Source: JAFAMS01 sp049520515
GTDB taxonomy: Bacteria > Vulcanimicrobiota > Vulcanimicrobiia > Vulcanimicrobiales > Vulcanimicrobiaceae
Direction: 5' to 3'
NCBI GenBank assembly: GCA_049520515.1
Contig: JBEKPS010000007.1
Span: 159,266-223,265 of the forward strand
DNA length: 64,000 nt
Positions 17,503 to 27,074 of this stretch are shown here, piece by piece (the first letter of the stretch is position 1; each line of letters starts with the position of its first letter). Below the pieces are notes generated by a model that ran no database searches, was not told where the DNA came from, and saw nothing but the letters and a program-made list of their open reading frames with translations. The translations under genes were made by a program, and so were the position numbers.

Positions 17503-18571
17503 TCTGCTCGAACGCGCTGCCGACGGCAAGCGCCTGACATTCGAAGAAGGGGTCACGCTTTATCGCGAGGCGCCGCTTCACGAGCTCGGGGCGGCCGCGA
17601 ACGCGCGCCGCATGGCGCTCCACGATCCCAAGGTCGTCACCTATGTCATCGACACGACCATCAACTATACGAATGTCTGCAACGTGCACTGCACGTTCTG
17701 TGCGTTCTTCCGGCCCGAGAAGCACGGCGAGGGTTACACGATGTCGCACGACGACGTCCTCTCGCGCGTGAAGTACGCGGCGGATCAAGGCGCGACGCAG
17801 ATCATGATTCAGGGGGGCGTCAACCCGGAGCTGCGCTTGGATTGGTTCGAGAAGCTGTTCGATCGCGTGCGGGCGCAGTATCCCGCAGTCGACATCCACT
17901 CGCTCTCCGTCTCCGAGATCACGGGTCTTGCGAAGATCGAAGAGATGACGCCGCGGCAGATCCTCGAGCGTCTGCGCGCCGCCGGAATGAAGTCGCTACC
18001 GGGGGCAGGCGCAGAGATTTTGGTCGAGCGCGTGCGCAAGCGCATCTCGGCGCGCAAGGTCCGTCCCGAGGAATGGATCGGCGTGATGCGCGATGCGCAG
18101 CAACTCGGGATGCCGACGACTGCGACGATGATGTTCGGTTCGATCGAGACCGACGAAGAGCGCATCCAGCATCTCGACGTTCTGCGCGCGCTGCAAGACG
18201 AGACCGGCGGCTTCACCGCATTCATCCCGTGGTACTACGTGCCGTGGAAGACGCCGCTGCGTGGACAAGAGGCGACGGGCATCGACTACCTGCGCGTCCT
18301 GGCCATCTCGCGGCTCTATCTCGACAATTTTTCGCATCTGCAAGCTTCGTGGCTGACGCCCGGCCTGAAGATGGGCCAGCTCGCACTCTTCTACGGCTGC
18401 GACGACATGGGCGGAACGATCCTCGAGGAGCGCGTCGTAAAAGACGCAGGCTCGACGAACGAAGCGACACGCAAGCAGCTCGAAGAGATCATCATCGGCG
18501 CCGGCTTCCGTCCGGTCATCCGCGACACGTATTGGAACATTCGCTCGGATATCGCGCTAGCAACAGCGTAA
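17462..18571 (+). CDS. mqnC: Cyclic dehypoxanthinyl futalosine synthase MqnC
   Basis: 369 residues. A radical SAM protein with CNVHCTFC near residue 77, the YTMSHDDVLSRV helix, MIQGGVNPEL and a C-terminus with YGCDDMGGTILEE. It cyclises dehypoxanthine futalosine in menaquinone biosynthesis. The frame opens 41 bases inside mqnA; the GTG at 17492 would give a shorter protein beginning SLHNLLERAADG, and homologues usually begin near there, so the first ten residues are uncertain. MqnB and MqnD, needed to complete the route, are not in the window. Confidence 0.94.
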   Translation: MSSEIPRSPVSLHNLLERAADGKRLTFEEGVTLYREAPLHELGAAANARRMALHDPKVVTYVIDTTINYTNVCNVHCTFCAFFRPEKHGEGYTMSHDDVLSRVKYAADQGATQIMIQGGVNPELRLDWFEKLFDRVRAQYPAVDIHSLSVSEITGLAKIEEMTPRQILERLRAAGMKSLPGAGAEILVERVRKRISARKVRPEEWIGVMRDAQQLGMPTTATMMFGSIETDEERIQHLDVLRALQDETGGFTAFIPWYYVPWKTPLRGQEATGIDYLRVLAISRLYLDNFSHLQASWLTPGLKMGQLALFYGCDDMGGTILEERVVKDAGSTNEATRKQLEEIIIGAGFRPVIRDTYWNIRSDIALATA

Positions 18572-18636
18572 ATGACCGGGCGCACGTTCCATCACCGCAG
18601 CTGATCTATTACGCGCAAAGGGCCTCCAACAGTGGC

Positions 18637-19722
18637 TTAAATCGCTGCCTTTATCGTCGCGGCGGCGAGAACTTCGTCACCATCGAGGGCAAACAGTGCG
18701 ACCAGCTGACCGGGTGAAACAGCGCGTTGCGGTTCGAGAAACCGCAGCTGTAGATTGCCATCAGCGTCGACGCGTGCTCGCGCCGGTACGGGCGTTGCGC
18801 GATAGCGGATCATCGCCAACACGTCGGTTTCCGCGGCGTCGGCGAAGCGCTCAGGGCGAATCACATTCAGTTCGTCGGCGATCAGACCCGAAGCGAAGAG
18901 CTCCTCTTCGCGGCCGATGACGATCGTGTTTGTCGATGCATCGACGCGTGTAACGTAACGCGGTGCATCCGCACCACCGATGCCGGCGCGCTGCCCGACC
19001 GTGTAGTGCGCGATGCCTTCGTGCGCACCGACGGCGACGCCGGCGGTATCGCGCATCTCTCCGCGCTCGCCGGATCCGTGGCCGCGCTGCGTGAGCACGT
19101 CGCGATAGTCGCCGCCTTCGACAAAGCAGATGTCTTGCGATTCAGCTTTGTCGTGCACCGGAAGTCCGAGACGCACCGCGTGCGCACGCGTTTCTTCTTT
19201 CGTCAACTCGCCGAGCGGCAGAAGCAATCCCGCAAGTTGCGCGGTAGACAGTTGTGCGAGCGCGTAGGCTTGATCTTTGGCCCGCGTTCCGCGATAGAGG
19301 TGCACGCCATCATCGTTGTGCGAAAGCCGCGCGTAGTGTCCGGTGGCGACGAAACGCGCGCCCAGACGATCGGCGTACGAGCGCAGCGTTCCGAGCTTCA
19401 CGAAATTGTTGCACGCAACGCACGGGTTGGGTGTTCGGCCACTCAAGTATTCCTGCGCGAACCGCGTGATGACGTTGCGCTCGAACGTTTCTTGAAAATC
19501 GAGAACGTAGTGCGGAATGCCGAGGATAGCTGCGCTACGGCGGGCGTCGTCGAAATCGTCCGCGCCGCAACATGATTTTGCATACGACGGCTTTGTCGGC
19601 GCGTACATCTTCATCGTGACGCCGACGACGTCGTAACCAGCCTCGGCGAGCAAACCGGCAGCGACGGCGGAGTCGACTCCACCGCTCATTGCGGCTACAA
19701 CGCGGGTCTGCTGGCTCGTCAT
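18637..19722 (-). CDS. mnmA: tRNA 2-thiouridylase MnmA
   Basis: 361 residues. PP-loop ATPase motif SGGVDSAVAAG at residues 14-24; catalytic Cys in RTPNPCVACN (about 105) and the second Cys in ESQDICF (about 200); the C-terminal beta barrels are present. It activates U34 of tRNA-Lys, -Glu and -Gln by adenylation and inserts sulfur. It is convergent with mqnC (65-base gap with no obvious terminator) and divergent from rodZ (38-base gap). Confidence 0.97.
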   Translation of the reverse strand: MTSQQTRVVAAMSGGVDSAVAAGLLAEAGYDVVGVTMKMYAPTKPSYAKSCCGADDFDDARRSAAILGIPHYVLDFQETFERNVITRFAQEYLSGRTPNPCVACNNFVKLGTLRSYADRLGARFVATGHYARLSHNDDGVHLYRGTRAKDQAYALAQLSTAQLAGLLLPLGELTKEETRAHAVRLGLPVHDKAESQDICFVEGGDYRDVLTQRGHGSGERGEMRDTAGVAVGAHEGIAHYTVGQRAGIGGADAPRYVTRVDASTNTIVIGREEELFASGLIADELNVIRPERFADAAETDVLAMIRYRATPVPARARVDADGNLQLRFLEPQRAVSPGQLVALFALDGDEVLAAATIKAAI

Positions 19723-19760
19723 CGTGGGGGGAAAGCCTCCGGGTGGTGCTCAAAGTCTAA

Positions 19761-20519
19761 GTGATGCCATCGCTCGGAGATGAGTTTCGCGTTGCACGTG
19801 AAGCGCGCGGCTTGTCCCTCTCCGACGTCGCCGAGAATCTTCATATTCGGTCGACCTATCTCCAAGCAATCGAAGAGGAAGACTGGGCCGTCATTGGGGC
19901 CCCCGTCTACATTCGGGGCTTTATCCGAACATACGCCCGGTTCTTGGGCGTAGACCCCGAGCATGCGATCGAAGGCTTTAATGCGACCGTGCCTTCGGCT
20001 CCCCCAACCAAGCAGTGGAATGGCGGCGGTGCCGTCAGCGTCGATCCGGGCAGTGGGGGCGGGCCTTCGCTTTGGGTCTGGGTGGCCGGAGTCATCGCGC
20101 TCGCCCTCGTCGGGTATGTCGGCTACGGCTACTACCAACTCCACAGCGGCGCTGCACCGGAAAAAACGGCCGCAGCAATTCCCATCGCCCCGAACAGCGC
20201 GACGCCTGCATCGAGCCTGCCGCCCGCTAGCGCAACCCCGCTCGCAGCAATACCGGCGCCGCTACATCCGGGGCGCCCTGAAGTGAGCATCAAGCTCACG
20301 CAGCTCTCGTGGATGCGCGTGATCGTCGACGGGAACGTGGTTATCGAAGGCGAGTATCCACCCGGCACGACGCGCGATTTCAAGGGCAAGCATGTCAAGC
20401 TGCTCGTCGGAAACGCCGGCGGCGTCGAAGTCACGGCACCCGGACAGCGTCCACATGTGTTGGGTTCCGTTGGACAAGTCGTCGAGCGCGACTATACACT
20501 CACCGGGAAAACGGAGTAA
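19761..20519 (+). CDS. rodZ: RodZ-like cytoskeletal membrane protein
   Basis: 252 residues. An N-terminal RodZ/HTH_25-type helix-turn-helix (about 5-70: FRVAREARGLSLSDVAENLH and APVYIRGFIRTYARFLGVD), a linker, one membrane span (about 98-118, VWVAGVIALALVGYVGYGY), a Pro/Ala linker and a C-terminal DUF4115 beta domain (SWMRVIVDGNVVIEGEYPPGT). RodZ links MreB to the wall elongation machine. yajQ starts on the base after its stop, so the two are coupled. Confidence 0.9.
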   Translation: MMPSLGDEFRVAREARGLSLSDVAENLHIRSTYLQAIEEEDWAVIGAPVYIRGFIRTYARFLGVDPEHAIEGFNATVPSAPPTKQWNGGGAVSVDPGSGGGPSLWVWVAGVIALALVGYVGYGYYQLHSGAAPEKTAAAIPIAPNSATPASSLPPASATPLAAIPAPLHPGRPEVSIKLTQLSWMRVIVDGNVVIEGEYPPGTTRDFKGKHVKLLVGNAGGVEVTAPGQRPHVLGSVGQVVERDYTLTGKTE

Positions 20520-21011
20520 ATGCCAGCAGATTCTTCTTTTGACGTCGTCAGCCGCATCGATGCACAAGAGCTCGAGAACGCGCTCAATCAAGCGCGCGCG
20601 GAGATCGCGGGCCGTTTCGATTTCAAGAACTCGAAGACGACGATTGAGAACACCGAAAAAGACATCACGATCGTTGCTGACGATGAGCTCAAGCTCAAAA
20701 ACGTCATTGACATCGTACAATCGCGCGCGATCAAGCGCGGCATCTCGCTGAAGTCGTTCGACTACGGTAAAGTCGAGCCGGCTACGCAGAATACGTTGCG
20801 TCAGAAGATCACGCTAAAGGTTGGGATTCCAAAAGACAAATCTAAGCCGATCTTCGATGCCATCAAAAGCTCGAAGCTCAAGGTGACCGCGCAGTTCCAG
20901 GCCGACCAAATTCGGGTCTCGGGAAAATCGAAAGACGATCTGCAGAAGGCGATAAACCTGCTCAAAGCCTTGGATTTCGAGCTGCCGCTGCAGTTTGTAA
21001 ACTTTCGCTGA
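20520..21011 (+). CDS. yajQ: YajQ-family nucleotide-binding protein
   Basis: 163 residues, the normal family length. It opens DSSFDVVSRIDAQELENALN and contains RGISLKSFDYGKVE and KVTAQFQADQIRVSGKSKDD, all diagnostic. Members bind cyclic di-GMP in some species and fold as two ferredoxin-like domains. Its ATG directly follows the rodZ stop (TAAATG), so translation is coupled; the functional link to cell shape is not established. Confidence 0.96.
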   Translation: MPADSSFDVVSRIDAQELENALNQARAEIAGRFDFKNSKTTIENTEKDITIVADDELKLKNVIDIVQSRAIKRGISLKSFDYGKVEPATQNTLRQKITLKVGIPKDKSKPIFDAIKSSKLKVTAQFQADQIRVSGKSKDDLQKAINLLKALDFELPLQFVNFR

Positions 21012-21031
21012 CCCTGGTAAAGTAAACCGTC

Positions 21032-22414
21032 GTGTCTAAATTCGCGCTTGTCTCGCTTGGCTGTGCCAAGAATCTCGTCGATTCCGAGGTGATGATCGGC
21101 AAGCTGGGGGAGTCAGGCTGGGAGCTCGTTCCCGATGCCGCCGAGGCGGACGCCGTGGTGGTCAACACTTGCGCGTTCATCGATCCGGCCAAGGCCGAGT
21201 CAACGGAAGTCATCCTCGAGCATGCCGCCGCGAAACGGCCCGGGCAACAGCTGATCGTTGCCGGCTGCCTCTCGCAGCGCTTCGGCGCGCAACTGCAACA
21301 GCTGATCCCGGAAATCGACGGCATTGTCGGGACCGGCGCGTACGCCGGAATCGCCGAGATTCTGCAAGAGGCGCGCGAAGGTTTGCGCCCGGTGCGTTTG
21401 CAGTTCGAAAGCGAGCCCGAGCACGATTTTCTGCCGCGCTTGGTTACAACGCCGCGCGCGACCGCATATTTGAAAATCGCCGAAGGCTGCGATCATCCGT
21501 GTACGTTCTGCATCATCCCGCAGCTGCGTGGCACATTTCGTTCGCGCAGTGAGGAATCGATTCTGGCTGAAGCGCGCGCGCTTGCAGCCGGCGGAACAAA
21601 AGAGCTGATCCTGATCGCGCAAGACACCTCGATGTGGGGACGCGATCGTGGCTACCGCCGCGGCGGCCTGGCAACATTGCTGGAGCGTCTTAATGATGTC
21701 GACGGTATCGAGTGGATCCGTCTCTTGTACCTGTATCCCGCAACCGTGGATTCGGAGTTGATCGACGCGATCGCGAATATCGATCGTGTCTGCAAGTACA
21801 TGGACATGCCGCTGCAGCATGCGCACCCAGACGTGTTGCGTCCGATGCTGCGCCCCTCGAATGGCGAGCGCTATTTGGAGTTGATCGAAGAATTTCGCAG
21901 CCGCGTTCCCGGAATCACGATGCGCTCGACGTTTATCGTCGGCTTCCCCGGCGAGCGCGACGAGCACGTTGAATATCTCGAAGCGTGGCTGGGCCGTGCA
22001 GAGCTCGATCGTGTCGGCTTCTTTACGTACAGTCAAGAAGAAGGGACGCCCGCAGCCGAGCTCGGCGCGCAAGTCCCCGAGCGCGAAAAACGCAAACGGC
22101 TCTTGCGCCTACGCGAAGCGGCGCGAGTGGCGTCCGAGCGCGCGCGTGCGCGGCGTTTCGGGCAGACCGTTCGCGTGCTGATCGAAAGTCATGCAAAGCT
22201 GCGCAAGAACGATGCGATCGCGGCGGCCCTCGGGACACGCGATGTCCTCGTTGCGCGCTCGATGGGTGAAGCACCCGGCGTCGACGGCAGCATTTTCATC
22301 GCGACCCACAACGCGACGGCTAGCGTCGGTGAGTTCGCTTCTGCGAATCTTATCGGTGCCGGCCCGTTCGATTTCTACGGCACGTTCGTACCGGAATTGG
22401 CGGCTGTTGGGTAA
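21032..22414 (+). CDS. rimO: Ribosomal protein S12 methylthiotransferase RimO
   Basis: 460 residues from GTG 21032. The N-terminal MTTase domain has three cluster cysteines (SLGCAKNLVDSE, NTCAFIDPA, VAGCLSQRF); the radical SAM core has CDHPCTFC near residue 155; a C-terminal TRAM domain binds the substrate. SLGCAKNLVDSEVM and the short linker assign it to RimO rather than MiaB. It methylthiolates Asp88 of S12. The next gene overlaps it by 8 bases. Confidence 0.96.
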   Translation: MSKFALVSLGCAKNLVDSEVMIGKLGESGWELVPDAAEADAVVVNTCAFIDPAKAESTEVILEHAAAKRPGQQLIVAGCLSQRFGAQLQQLIPEIDGIVGTGAYAGIAEILQEAREGLRPVRLQFESEPEHDFLPRLVTTPRATAYLKIAEGCDHPCTFCIIPQLRGTFRSRSEESILAEARALAAGGTKELILIAQDTSMWGRDRGYRRGGLATLLERLNDVDGIEWIRLLYLYPATVDSELIDAIANIDRVCKYMDMPLQHAHPDVLRPMLRPSNGERYLELIEEFRSRVPGITMRSTFIVGFPGERDEHVEYLEAWLGRAELDRVGFFTYSQEEGTPAAELGAQVPEREKRKRLLRLREAARVASERARARRFGQTVRVLIESHAKLRKNDAIAAALGTRDVLVARSMGEAPGVDGSIFIATHNATASVGEFASANLIGAGPFDFYGTFVPELAAVG

Positions 22415-23834
22415 GCATCTCCCGCCGCCGGGTCCCAACGAGTCTGAGCCTTCCGAACCGTCTCGTCCGCGCCGCTCTAGAGGCCGTTTGCGGATCATTC
22501 CGATCGCGACGCTCGTCGCGCTGTTCGTATTATGCATCGCCGTCGGTTTCTTGGCGTTGCGTGCAAAATCGCACCACCGCACGCTGCAGCAAGAGATCGT
22601 CAACATCTTCATTCCGCCGCCCGAGCAGCTATTCGGGAAAGACCGCATTTCGATTCTGGTCTTGGGGATCGACTACAATTACACAGATCGCGACATGGAG
22701 TTCTCGGCCGGCGCGCGCAGCGATACGATCTTCGTAACAACGCTCGATTTCCCGACGCGCGGTGTTTCGCTACTCTCGATTCCGCGCGATATGGAAGCGA
22801 CGCTGCCGAACGGTCACGCGGACAAGATCAACGCGGCGTACGGCGAGGGCGGCCCACGCGAAGCCGATCAGGTAATCGGCGGATTCCTGGGGATACCGAA
22901 GACCTCGACTGGGCACTACTTCGATCGGTACATCGTCCTACGCGTGGATGCGTCCAAGGATTTGATCAATGCGATAGGTGGTATCGATGTCGACGTCATG
23001 AACTCGAACGCGATCACGCATAGCGGCGCGAACGGCCCGCTTGACTACGACGACAATTGGGGGCATCTGCACATCCATTTGAAGCCCGGGATGCAGCATC
23101 TCGACGGCAATCAAGCTGTCGGCTACGTGCGCTTCCGTCACGACTGGTGCAGCGACCCCTGCCGCATCTTACGTCAGCAGCAAGTGATGCGTACGATCGT
23201 CGATAAGCTCAAACGCGACAAGTTCAACGACGTAACGCACCTTCGCGATATCCTCGGTGTGGCCAAGCGTGACGTCGAAACGAATCTCTCTTTCGATGAA
23301 GAGCTGAGCCTCGCAACCGCATTTTCGCAAGTCGATCAAGCCGGAATCAAAACGGCTCAATTGGGATACACCGGCGACAAAGACGTTGCCGCCGGCGACG
23401 TCTTGATTCCGGACACCGCGAAAAATCAAAAGCTCGTTCAAGATTTGATCATGGGGCCGCTGGGCGCGCCGCCGACAATACCGCCCTCAGTCGTCGCCAG
23501 CGTCAAACCCTCAGATCTCGCGATCGACGTCCTCAACGGCAGCGGCACGCCGGGCATGGCAAAGAAATTAGCGGCCGTCCTGCGCACGAAGGGGTACAGC
23601 ATCGGCAAGGTCGGGAACGCCGAGACCTTCGGTCACGAACAGACGCAGATTCTCGAGCACTCGCGGATCTTCGGCGCCGGCGAGCGCGTCCGCACCGACC
23701 TCTCCATCATCCCGGGCCTGGTCGTCAGCGTCGATCCGGATCCCGCCCCCTCGGCGGGCTGGAAGAGTGACGTTACGGTCATTGTCGGGAAAGACTTCGC
23801 CAATGCCACCGCAGCCCAACCCACCGCCCGGTAG
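22407..23834 (+). CDS. LytR-CpsA-Psr family protein
   Basis: About 475 residues from TTG 22407; the frame is open to 22191, but that part is rimO shadow. A Pro/Glu/Arg-rich cytoplasmic head leads to one membrane span (about 31-53, IPIATLVALFVLCIAVGFLAL). The LCP domain follows (ILVLGIDYNYTDRDMEFSAGARSDT; LSIPRDMEATLP; HADKINAAYGEGG; GGIDVDV; YVRFRHD). A C-terminal LytR_C domain is at about 375-460 (LAIDVLNGSGTPGMAKKLAAVL). LCP enzymes attach glycopolymers to peptidoglycan or related acceptors. Such genes are commoner in monoderms, so a diderm context is of interest. The acceptor is unknown. Confidence 0.92.
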   Translation: MGKHLPPPGPNESEPSEPSRPRRSRGRLRIIPIATLVALFVLCIAVGFLALRAKSHHRTLQQEIVNIFIPPPEQLFGKDRISILVLGIDYNYTDRDMEFSAGARSDTIFVTTLDFPTRGVSLLSIPRDMEATLPNGHADKINAAYGEGGPREADQVIGGFLGIPKTSTGHYFDRYIVLRVDASKDLINAIGGIDVDVMNSNAITHSGANGPLDYDDNWGHLHIHLKPGMQHLDGNQAVGYVRFRHDWCSDPCRILRQQQVMRTIVDKLKRDKFNDVTHLRDILGVAKRDVETNLSFDEELSLATAFSQVDQAGIKTAQLGYTGDKDVAAGDVLIPDTAKNQKLVQDLIMGPLGAPPTIPPSVVASVKPSDLAIDVLNGSGTPGMAKKLAAVLRTKGYSIGKVGNAETFGHEQTQILEHSRIFGAGERVRTDLSIIPGLVVSVDPDPAPSAGWKSDVTVIVGKDFANATAAQPTAR

Positions 23835-23874
23835 CGGAAACTGATCGACGCCGAGAACGTTAAGACGTAGAGAC

Positions 23875-26511
23875 ATGGCCTTCCTAAAGACGATTTTTGA
23901 CGCCAATGAGCGCGAGATTTCGCGTTTGCGGCGAACCGTCGAGCGCGTCAACGCGCTCGAGCCGGCGACCTCAGCGCTTTCAGATGAGGCGCTCGCGGCG
24001 AAGACCCCCGAATTCAAGCAGCGGTTTGCCGACGGCGAAACCCTCGACGACCTGCTGCCCGAGGCGTTTGCGGTCGTGCGCGAAGCGGCGAAACGCACGC
24101 TCGGCATGCGGCACTTCGATGTGCAGCTGATGGGCGGCCAAGTCTTGCACGAAGGCAAGGTCGCGGAGATGAAAACCGGCGAGGGCAAAACGCTCGTCGC
24201 CACGCTTCCGGTGTACTTGAACGCACTCGCCGGTAAGGGCGTCCACCTCGTCACCGTCAACGACTATTTGGCGAAGCGCGACGCGGCATGGATGGGGCCG
24301 ATCTACGAATTTTTGGGTCTGACCGTCGGCGTGGTCCAGCACGACCTGCAGCCGCCCGAGCGGCGCGCAGCTTACAACTCCGACGTCACCTACGTCACGA
24401 ACAACGAAGTCGGCTTCGACTATCTGCGCGACAACATGGCGTGGCAGCTCGAAGACATGGTGCAGCGCGAGCTCAGCTTTGCAATCGTCGACGAAGTTGA
24501 CTCGATCCTGATCGATGAAGCGCGCACGCCGCTCATTATCAGCGGGCAAGGTCACGACGCAACCGAGCTGTATGCAAAATTCGCGCAGATCATGCCGCGT
24601 CTGAAGAAAGACGAAGATTTCACCGTCGATGAAAAATCGCACGCGGCGCCGATCACAGAAGCCGGTGTTGCGAAGGTCGAAAAGATGCTCGGAATCGGGA
24701 ATCTCTACGATCAGCGCAATATCGAGCTTGCGCACCAGCTGAACGCGGCGCTCAAAGCTTGGAATCTCTTCCACAAAGAGCAGCAGTACATCGTCAAAGA
24801 CGGTGAAGTGATCATCGTCGATGAGTTTACCGGACGTCTCATGACGGGCCGCCGCTACTCCGACGGTATCCATCAAGCGATCGAAGCCAAAGAAGGGCTC
24901 AAAGTTCGCAGCGAAGATCAAACGCTCGCGACGATCACGTTCCAGAATTATTTCAGGCTCTACGACAAGCTCGCGGGCATGACCGGAACCGCGAAAACCG
25001 AGGAGCGGGAATTCGGCGAGATCTACGGTCTTTCAGTCGTAGGGATTCCAACCAATCGCGATGTGCGGCGCGACGATCTCGGCGACATCATCTACAAGAG
25101 CGAGGACGCGAAATTCGCCGCCGTCGTCGACGAAATCGTCTTGGAGCATCAAAAAGGACGTCCGGTTCTAGTCGGCACGCGCTCGATTGAGAAGTCGGAG
25201 CGGCTGGCTGCGATGTTGCGCCGCAAAGGCACCGAGTGCAACGTCCTCAACGCGAAGTACCACGAGCAAGAAGCGCAGATCATCAAGGACGCCGGGTTGC
25301 CTGGCGCGGTTACGATCGCGACCAATATGGCGGGCCGCGGCGTCGACATCAAGCTTGGTGAAGGCATCCCTGCCATCGGTGGCTTGCACATCATCGGCAC
25401 CGAGCGTCACGAATCGCGCCGCATCGACAACCAGCTGCGCGGCCGCGCGGGCCGTCAAGGCGATCCCGGCTCGACGCGCTTCTACGTCGCGCTCGAAGAC
25501 GAGATCATGCGCCTCTTCGGCGCCGAGCGCATTCAGAGCGTGATGAAGATGGTCGGCTTCAGCGACGAGACTCCGATCGAAGCCAAGATGATCTCGCGTT
25601 CGATCGAACGGGCACAAAGCAAGGTCGAGAATCACAATTACGAGATCCGTAAATCGGTTCTCGAGTACGACGACGTCATGAACAAACAGCGCGAGATCAT
25701 CTACGGCGAACGCCGCAAGATCTTGCAGGGCGAGTCGATGCGCCCGTTCATGCTGCAAACGCTGCATGACAAGATCGCGTCCGCGATCGATGAGCACGCC
25801 TCGGCTGAACGGCACCCGAGCGAATGGGAGTTGGGCACGATTCTCGATGAGATCGAGCCGATTTTTCCGGTGAAGAGCCACATCACGCTCGAAGAAATCG
25901 AGAAGCTCGATCGCGAGGAGATAAAGAGGCGACTAATCGCGCTCGGCGAGCAGCTTTACGAAGCCAAGGAAGCCGAGATTACGCCCGAGATCATGCGCTT
26001 CGTCGAGTCGCGCTACATCATGCTGCCGATTATCGATCGCATGTGGGTCGATCATCTGTACGTGATGGACACGCTCAAGAGCGGCATCGGTTTGCGCGGC
26101 TACGGCCAAAAAGACCCGCGCGTCGAGTACGAAAAAGAAGCGTACGAGATTTTCGAAGATCTCAAGAACAACATCGCCGACGAAGCGATCAAGACGGTCT
26201 TTCACATTCAGATCGAACGTCAAGAGGCGCCGGCGCCCGAACCACAGCTCGTCGCTTCCGGACCTGCATTCGATCCGGTGCCGTCGGGACAATTACTGCC
26301 GCAGCCCGCGGCGCCACTCGATGATCGCAGTATCGAGAAGATCCTCGGGCCGGTCCCCGGCAAACCCGCGAAGCCGCAGATACACACGAACCGCGACGGT
26401 GAAGAACCGGCCAAACCGGCGCAGCGCGCGAACGACAAGGTCGGCCGCAACGATCTGTGCCCGTGTGGTTCAGGCAAAAAATATAAGAAGTGCCACGGCG
26501 CAGCCGCTTAG
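23875..26511 (+). CDS. secA: Preprotein translocase ATPase SecA
   Basis: 878 residues. Walker A is in MKTGEGKTLVATLP (near 100), the DEAD-box equivalent is VDEVDSILIDEART (near 204), and NBD2 carries ATNMAGRGVDIKLGEG and QLRGRAGRQGDPGS. The C-terminal SEC-C zinc motif is CPCGSGKKYKKCH. SecA drives unfolded proteins through SecYEG. It is preceded by the LCP gene (40-base gap) and followed by a cupin gene. Confidence 0.98.
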   Translation: MAFLKTIFDANEREISRLRRTVERVNALEPATSALSDEALAAKTPEFKQRFADGETLDDLLPEAFAVVREAAKRTLGMRHFDVQLMGGQVLHEGKVAEMKTGEGKTLVATLPVYLNALAGKGVHLVTVNDYLAKRDAAWMGPIYEFLGLTVGVVQHDLQPPERRAAYNSDVTYVTNNEVGFDYLRDNMAWQLEDMVQRELSFAIVDEVDSILIDEARTPLIISGQGHDATELYAKFAQIMPRLKKDEDFTVDEKSHAAPITEAGVAKVEKMLGIGNLYDQRNIELAHQLNAALKAWNLFHKEQQYIVKDGEVIIVDEFTGRLMTGRRYSDGIHQAIEAKEGLKVRSEDQTLATITFQNYFRLYDKLAGMTGTAKTEEREFGEIYGLSVVGIPTNRDVRRDDLGDIIYKSEDAKFAAVVDEIVLEHQKGRPVLVGTRSIEKSERLAAMLRRKGTECNVLNAKYHEQEAQIIKDAGLPGAVTIATNMAGRGVDIKLGEGIPAIGGLHIIGTERHESRRIDNQLRGRAGRQGDPGSTRFYVALEDEIMRLFGAERIQSVMKMVGFSDETPIEAKMISRSIERAQSKVENHNYEIRKSVLEYDDVMNKQREIIYGERRKILQGESMRPFMLQTLHDKIASAIDEHASAERHPSEWELGTILDEIEPIFPVKSHITLEEIEKLDREEIKRRLIALGEQLYEAKEAEITPEIMRFVESRYIMLPIIDRMWVDHLYVMDTLKSGIGLRGYGQKDPRVEYEKEAYEIFEDLKNNIADEAIKTVFHIQIERQEAPAPEPQLVASGPAFDPVPSGQLLPQPAAPLDDRSIEKILGPVPGKPAKPQIHTNRDGEEPAKPAQRANDKVGRNDLCPCGSGKKYKKCHGAAA

Positions 26512-26566
26512 AGGCAACCCAGCCCCACAGAGCAGGCTTTCCCAGAAACCCTTCTAAGGGCCCTCG

Positions 26567-27028
26567 ATGAATATGAACCGCATCTTGACCGCTAAGTCGA
26601 CGGCGTTGGTCTTGACCGCCGCTATCAGTGGTGCCGTACTCGGATTCTACTTCGGGCCTCGCGTTGCTCAAGCCGCGTCCGCGCCCCAAGTGGTTGCCTT
26701 TGATCGAGTCATCAACGGCAAGCTCGACGTCTTCTCGCCCGGCGTTTCGTACAAGTTGATCACGACGCAGAACGGCGCAGACTTCGCTGCCACGCAGATT
26801 ACGTCGATCAAGCGCCACGCTCACTTTCACTCGACCGAGTTTCTGTATGTCGTAAGCGGCACCGGAATGGTCACGCTGGGAACGAAACGCAGGGTGATCG
26901 GCCCCGGTGATATGATCTCGATCCCAATGGGAACGCCGCATGCCTTCAAGGCAAACGGACCGCCCTTGCGCTTTGTCGAGGTCGACGTTCCGAGCATCGC
27001 GGCGAACGACATCCACTGGCTGCCTTGA
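26567..27028 (+). CDS. Exported cupin-domain protein
   Basis: 153 residues. An N-terminal signal or anchor (about 8-28, STALVLTAAISGAVLGFYFG) ends in an AQAASA cleavage-like site. A single cupin follows: motif 1 RHAHFHSTEFLYVVSGTG supplies two His and a Glu, and motif 2 GDMISIPMGTPHAF the third His. The metal site is therefore complete. Exported single-domain cupins are poorly understood; substrate unknown. It lies 47 bases upstream of prfB. A possible second start is the Met at residue 3. Confidence 0.88.
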   Translation: MNMNRILTAKSTALVLTAAISGAVLGFYFGPRVAQAASAPQVVAFDRVINGKLDVFSPGVSYKLITTQNGADFAATQITSIKRHAHFHSTEFLYVVSGTGMVTLGTKRRVIGPGDMISIPMGTPHAFKANGPPLRFVEVDVPSIAANDIHWLP

Positions 27029-27074
27029 GCCGCCCATATGGGACAAGGCTTCGTGTGTCTCGAATCCGTGTAGT